This document shows, piece by piece, positions 60,757 to 64,000 of a DNA stretch of 64,000 nt (position 1 is its first letter; the number at the start of each line of letters is the position of its first letter). The notes under the pieces are model-generated. The model was not told the origin of the DNA. It saw only the letters and a program-made list of their open reading frames with translations, and did not search any database. Where the stretch lies: contig NZ_LQIT01000045.1 in the NCBI RefSeq assembly GCF_001499965.1, positions 124,001 to 188,000 of the forward strand, read 5' to 3'. The stretch is from Mycobacterium sp. GA-2829. GTDB taxonomy: Bacteria > Actinomycetota > Actinomycetes > Mycobacteriales > Mycobacteriaceae. The position numbers and the translations under genes are program-made.

Positions 60757-60812
60757 GCCTCGATCCTACGGCGCGGGCGTTGCCGGCCCGCGCGCCACCG
60801 GGGTGTTTCCGG

Positions 60813-61550
60813 TCAGCGTGCCGCGTAGTCGTGCGTACCGGCGGCGGTGCGCAACTGGTGGCGGCCGCGACCCACCGACCGCAGTGTGCCGTTGAGGAAG
60901 TCCTCGAATTCGGCCAGTTTGCTGTCGACGTAGATGTCGCATTCGCCGCGCAACCGGTCCGCCTCGGCGTGTGCGGAGTCGATCAACCGGGTGGCCTCGG
61001 CGGTCGCGGTGTTGACGATCTCGGTCTGCGACACCAGTCGCTGCTGTTCCTTGATGCCCTCCTGCACGGCCTTCTCATAAGCGAGGTTGCCGCTCTCGAT
61101 GAGGCGGTCGGCCTCGGACTTGGCGCGGCCGGTGCTGGCGTCGTACTCGCGTTTGGCGGTGGCCATGATCCGGGAGGCCTCTTCGCGGGCCTCGCCGACC
61201 ATGCGCTCGCTGTGCTGCCGGGCCTCGGCGACCATGCGGTCGGCCTGGGCCTTGGCGTCGGCGAGCAGGCGGTCGGCTTCGGCGCGGGCGTGGTTGACCA
61301 TGGACTCCGCCTCGGCCCGGGCGTTGGTCACCATCGACTCCGAGTGCTCCTTGGCGTCGTGGAGCATCGAGTCGCGGGCGTCGAGCACGTCCTGGGCGTC
61401 GTCGAGTTCACCGGGGATGGCGTCCTTGATGTCGTCGATCAACTCCAGGACGTCGCCACGAGGGACGACGCAGCCGGCCGTCATCGGCACGCCGCGGGCT
61501 TCTTCGACGATCGCGCCCAGTTCGTCGAGCGCTTCAAAAACTCGGTACAC
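60813..61550 (-). CDS. sepIVA: Septation protein SepIVA
   Basis: 245 residues. DivIVA-like protein: short N-terminal domain (MYRVFEALDELGAIVEEARGV), then a long coiled coil of AEAxRxL-type repeats (ARAEAESMVNHARAEADRLLADAKAQADRM). It is needed for septum formation and acts with the cell-envelope machinery in mycobacteria. GTG start at 61550. Spacing to the DUF177 gene is 56 bp. The 139-bp region up to 61690 should hold its promoter. Confidence 0.93.
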   Translation of the reverse strand: MYRVFEALDELGAIVEEARGVPMTAGCVVPRGDVLELIDDIKDAIPGELDDAQDVLDARDSMLHDAKEHSESMVTNARAEAESMVNHARAEADRLLADAKAQADRMVAEARQHSERMVGEAREEASRIMATAKREYDASTGRAKSEADRLIESGNLAYEKAVQEGIKEQQRLVSQTEIVNTATAEATRLIDSAHAEADRLRGECDIYVDSKLAEFEDFLNGTLRSVGRGRHQLRTAAGTHDYAAR

Positions 61551-61689
61551 GGCAACACCCTCCAGGCGTAGTTGTTGGTACCAGTGTGCCTGGTGTTACG
61601 CCTGTGACTGGGTTTTCCTGCCCCGGTGTGTCGCTTCGGCCAGGCACGACCGGTGACGCTTGCCCCGAGGTTATGTCAAGTGCCGATTA

Positions 61690-62256
61690 TCACCGCAGGG
61701 CGGCTCCGATGACGTCGCGGGCCCGGTCGAGCATCGAGGCGAACGGGCCGACCGCGAAGTTGAGCTTCGCCGACTCCACACCTGGATGCGGCCGGGTCGG
61801 GGCGATCGCCTCCGCCGCGCGCACCGCTGACGCCAGCCGTTTCAGATCGTCGGCGGACAGTTCGCGCTGCAGGGTGTCGAACTCCTCGAGCTCCTCGGCC
61901 TCGGCGTGTTGCACGACGGCATCCCGGAACTTCTCGAGTTCGGTCAGGAACTCCGCCGACCCGAAGTCCATCCCCTCGAGCGCGGAGAGCTGTTCCTTGG
62001 CGTGGTGCTCCTCGGTCAGCCGGGCGTCGACCACCTCGTCTCCCCCGTCGATGGCCTGACGCGCCCGCGGGTGCACGACCATCTCCTCGGCCGTCTCGTG
62101 CACTGCGAGGAGTTGGCGCAGTTCGGTGAAGGCCTTCTCACGCGCTTCGTCCGAGGACGCCGAGAACACCTCCTCGAACAGATCCTTGATGAGGTTGTGC
62201 TGGTCCTTGAGGAACCTGACGACGTCATCGCCGGACTGGACGAACGTTTCAACCAT
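61690..62256 (-). CDS. Hemerythrin HHE-domain protein
   Basis: 188 residues. Metal-ligand helices: FLKDQHNLIKDLFEEVF, AVHETAEEMVVHPRAR, LTEEHHAKEQLSALEGM, and DAVVQHAEAEELEEFDTLQ give the His/Glu set for a di-iron site. Bacterial proteins of this kind bind oxygen or nitric oxide, or sense iron. The function here is open. It is a single gene in the minus direction with 74 bp upstream before coaD. Confidence 0.88.
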   Translation of the reverse strand: MVETFVQSGDDVVRFLKDQHNLIKDLFEEVFSASSDEAREKAFTELRQLLAVHETAEEMVVHPRARQAIDGGDEVVDARLTEEHHAKEQLSALEGMDFGSAEFLTELEKFRDAVVQHAEAEELEEFDTLQRELSADDLKRLASAVRAAEAIAPTRPHPGVESAKLNFAVGPFASMLDRARDVIGAALR

Positions 62257-62331
62257 GGCGGGAACCTCCGTGGTGGGGTGAGTGGCGCGATGGGCTGTGC
62301 GCCACCGCAGACCTACCCCGCCCGAACCGAC

Positions 62332-62808
62332 TCAACCGCGCAGTTTGGCCTGTAACCGAACGTTCACCGCGTCGGGCAGCAGCGCGGAGACGTCGCCGCC
62401 GAGCGTCGCGACCTCCTTGGCCAACGACGACGACACGAACGAGTACTGCGGGGTCGACGCGATGAAGAACGTGTCGACGCCGGCGACGTGCTTGTTCATC
62501 TGCGCCATCTGCAGTTCGTATTCGAAATCGGTGCTGCTGCGCAGCCCCTTGACGATCGCGCTGAACCCGCGTGCCCGGACGAAGTCGACCACCAGCCCCT
62601 GTCCGGATTCGACGCGCAGGTTCGGCAGGTGCGCGCACGACTCCGCGATCATCTCCATGCGCTCGTCGAGGCTGAACATGCCCTTCTTGTTCGGGTTGAC
62701 CAGCACCGCGACGACGACCTCGTCGAATTGGGCGGCGGCCCGTTCGAAGACGTCGACGTGTCCGCGGGTCACCGGGTCGAACGATCCAGGACACACCGCG
62801 CCGCTCAT
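62332..62808 (-). CDS. coaD: Phosphopantetheine adenylyltransferase
   Basis: 158 residues. It makes dephospho-CoA from 4'-phosphopantetheine and ATP. Motif GSFDPVTRGHVDVFERAA (the T/HxGH nucleotidyl motif as TRGH), IVKGLRSSTDFEYELQMAQMNKH and FIASTPQYSFVSSSLAKEV are the family landmarks. ATG at 62808. It follows rsmD by 35 bp, the usual rsmD-coaD pair. Confidence 0.96.
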   Translation of the reverse strand: MSGAVCPGSFDPVTRGHVDVFERAAAQFDEVVVAVLVNPNKKGMFSLDERMEMIAESCAHLPNLRVESGQGLVVDFVRARGFSAIVKGLRSSTDFEYELQMAQMNKHVAGVDTFFIASTPQYSFVSSSLAKEVATLGGDVSALLPDAVNVRLQAKLRG

Positions 62809-62843
62809 GGGTGACGACCGTACCTGATCATCGTCAGGGCTGG

Positions 62844-63413
62844 TCACCTCGATGACGGCGCCCACTCGGCCATGTCCAGCCGGGTGTCCCCGTAGCGCCG
62901 CGCCGGCCACGGCACCCAAGTTGACGCCCAGGACACCCCGGCACCGGATGCGCGCCGCTCGATCACCGCGACGGCGCCGGCGCGTAGCCACCCGCGTTCC
63001 TCAAGTGCCGCCAGCATCGCCTCGACCTCCCGGTCGGGAACGTCGTAGGGCGGATCGGCGAGCACCAGGTCGACGGGCCGGTCGGTGCCGCCCGCCAGCA
63101 CGGTGGCCACCGGGGCCCGCCGCACGTCGGCGGCCGCGCCGACGCCGAGTTCGGCGATGTTGCGGCTGACCGTCGCGGCGGCGCGGTGGTCCTGTTCGAC
63201 GAACACCGCGCGGGAGGCGCCCCGCGAAAGCGCCTCCAGCCCAAGCGCTCCCGAGCCGGCATACAGATCGAGCACGACCGCGCCGTCGAAGTCCAGCCGC
63301 GCCTCGAGCACGTTGAACAACGCTTCGCGCACGCGGTCGGACGTGGGGCGGGTTCCCTTGGGCGGCACCGAGATCCGGCGACCGCCCAGCGAGCCCGCGA
63401 TGATCCGGGTCAG
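62844..63413 (-). CDS. rsmD: 16S rRNA (guanine-966-N2)-methyltransferase
   Basis: 189 residues. Start region TRIIAGSLGGRRISVPPKGTRPTSDRVREALFNVLEARL, motif I VVLDLYAGSGALGLEALSRGA, and catalytic motif LVLADPPYDVP are present. No ATG, GTG or TTG precedes the conserved TRII segment in the right place: the codon is CTG at 63411-63413, whose bases overlap the pyc stop as CTGA, the same architecture as GTGA overlaps elsewhere in the window. A start at the GTG in ISVPP would cut 15 conserved residues. Confidence 0.9.
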   Translation of the reverse strand: MTRIIAGSLGGRRISVPPKGTRPTSDRVREALFNVLEARLDFDGAVVLDLYAGSGALGLEALSRGASRAVFVEQDHRAAATVSRNIAELGVGAAADVRRAPVATVLAGGTDRPVDLVLADPPYDVPDREVEAMLAALEERGWLRAGAVAVIERRASGAGVSWASTWVPWPARRYGDTRLDMAEWAPSSR

Positions 63414-64000
63414 CTGACGACCACCAGCAGATCGCCGCCCTCGACCTGGGCGGTGGCCGAGACCGCGACTCGTTCGACGGTGCCTGCCTTGGGCGCGGTG
63501 ATCGCGGCCTCCATCTTCATCGCCTCGATGGTCGCGATGGTCTGCCCGGCGCTGACGGTGTCGCCCACCTCCACGCCGACGGTCACCACACCCGCGAACG
63601 GGGCCGCGATGTGGTCGGGGTTGCCGCGGTCGGCCTTCTCCGCGGCCGGGACGTCGCTGGCGACGCTGTGGTCGCGGACCAGTACCGGGCGCAGCTGCCC
63701 GTTGAGGATGCACATCACCGTGCGCATCCCGCGTTCGTCGGGATCCGATACGGCCTCGAGCCCGATGAGCAGTTGCACCCCGCGTTCGAGTTCGACGCGG
63801 TGTTCGTCGCCCTGGCGCAGCCCGTAGAAGAACTGGTTGGCGCTCAATCGTGAAGTGTCACCGTAGGTTTCGCGGTGTGCCTCGAACTCCTTGGTGGGCC
63901 CGGGGAACAGCAGCCGGTTCAGCGCGGCCTGGCGTTTGACGCCGGGCTGAGCGAGCACCGCCTCGTCCTCGGACGACAGCTCCGCGACCGGTTTGGCCGG
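63410..64000 (-). CDS. pyc: Pyruvate carboxylase, C-terminal part
   Basis: The last about 196 residues of pyruvate carboxylase; the rest lies beyond the right edge. Seen: RLLFPGPTKEFEAHRETYGDTSRLSANQFFYGL from the end of the carboxyltransferase region and a C-terminal biotin carboxyl-carrier domain with the biotinylation motif IATIEAMKMEAAITAP (Lys in MKM). It makes oxaloacetate from pyruvate and bicarbonate. The stop overlaps rsmD. Corresponds to Rv2967c. Confidence 0.95.
   Translation of the reverse strand, partial: PAKPVAELSSEDEAVLAQPGVKRQAALNRLLFPGPTKEFEAHRETYGDTSRLSANQFFYGLRQGDEHRVELERGVQLLIGLEAVSDPDERGMRTVMCILNGQLRPVLVRDHSVASDVPAAEKADRGNPDHIAAPFAGVVTVGVEVGDTVSAGQTIATIEAMKMEAAITAPKAGTVERVAVSATAQVEGGDLLVVVS

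Overview
The window is high-GC actinobacterial DNA and almost certainly comes from an environmental, non-tuberculous Mycobacterium (Mycolicibacterium type). The reasoning is by gene content: SepIVA, LppW, a DUF2469 protein, tandem secreted DacB carboxypeptidases, F420-type LLM oxidoreductases, a mycofactocin-coupled SDR and several P450s. The housekeeping blocks follow, as I remember it, the M. tuberculosis order Rv2901c-Rv2911, Rv2915c-Rv2927c and Rv2965c-Rv2967c, with accessory blocks spliced between them. No rRNA, tRNA, CRISPR array or transposase gene was seen.

Region 1 (1-10125) is a catabolic module. A minus-strand operon carries an ABC importer (binding protein, ATPase, two permeases) followed by a three-subunit molybdenum hydroxylase of the CoxLMS type that runs off the left edge. 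Next to it are an LLM monooxygenase, a proline-rich tail-anchored protein, a CoxG-like SRPBCC protein, a RidA enzyme and a GntR/FCD regulator. Three related operator-like sites (6864, 8215, 10104) precede the importer, the divergent LLM/CoxG pair and the GntR gene, so this looks like one autoregulated regulon. A HAD phosphatase and a beta-lactamase-fold hydrolase (10156-12154) separate it from region 2.

Region 2 (12168-28770) is the most unusual part. It has three P450s, a mycofactocin-coupled SDR, an aldehyde dehydrogenase, two AveC-like membrane proteins (one preceded by a translationally coupled 30-residue membrane peptide), a substrate-binding-protein homologue without a signal peptide, a MoxR/CbbQ-type AAA ATPase with a VWA partner, a second SDR, a dihydrodipicolinate-reductase-like enzyme, another LLM enzyme, and a regulator with two TetR units in one chain. 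Five copies of a 16-bp motif, ACCWAAYRTYTGTTCM, lie 22-46 bp upstream of five start codons and define a probable regulon.

Region 3 (28847-37513) is conserved: DUF2469, rnhB, lepB, rplS, lppW, the rpsP-khpA-rimM-trmD operon, a methyltransferase, an NTF2-like protein and two tandem dacB genes. Region 4 (37503-44524) is a malonate decarboxylase operon, hydrolase-mdcA-B-C-DE-G-H, almost entirely joined by ATGA/GTGA overlaps. The beta and gamma subunits are fused, and mdcG carries an in-frame 90-bp palindromic insertion flanked by a 9-bp direct repeat. A GTATAC-centred palindrome lies upstream.

Region 5 (44527-64000) is core: amidohydrolase, ffh, the amt-glnB-glnD nitrogen operon with a GlnR-type site, ftsY, a plus-strand type 2 IPP isomerase, smc, acyP, an OsmC protein, mutM, rnc, DUF177, sepIVA, a hemerythrin-domain protein, coaD, rsmD (apparent CTG start) and the 3' end of pyc.
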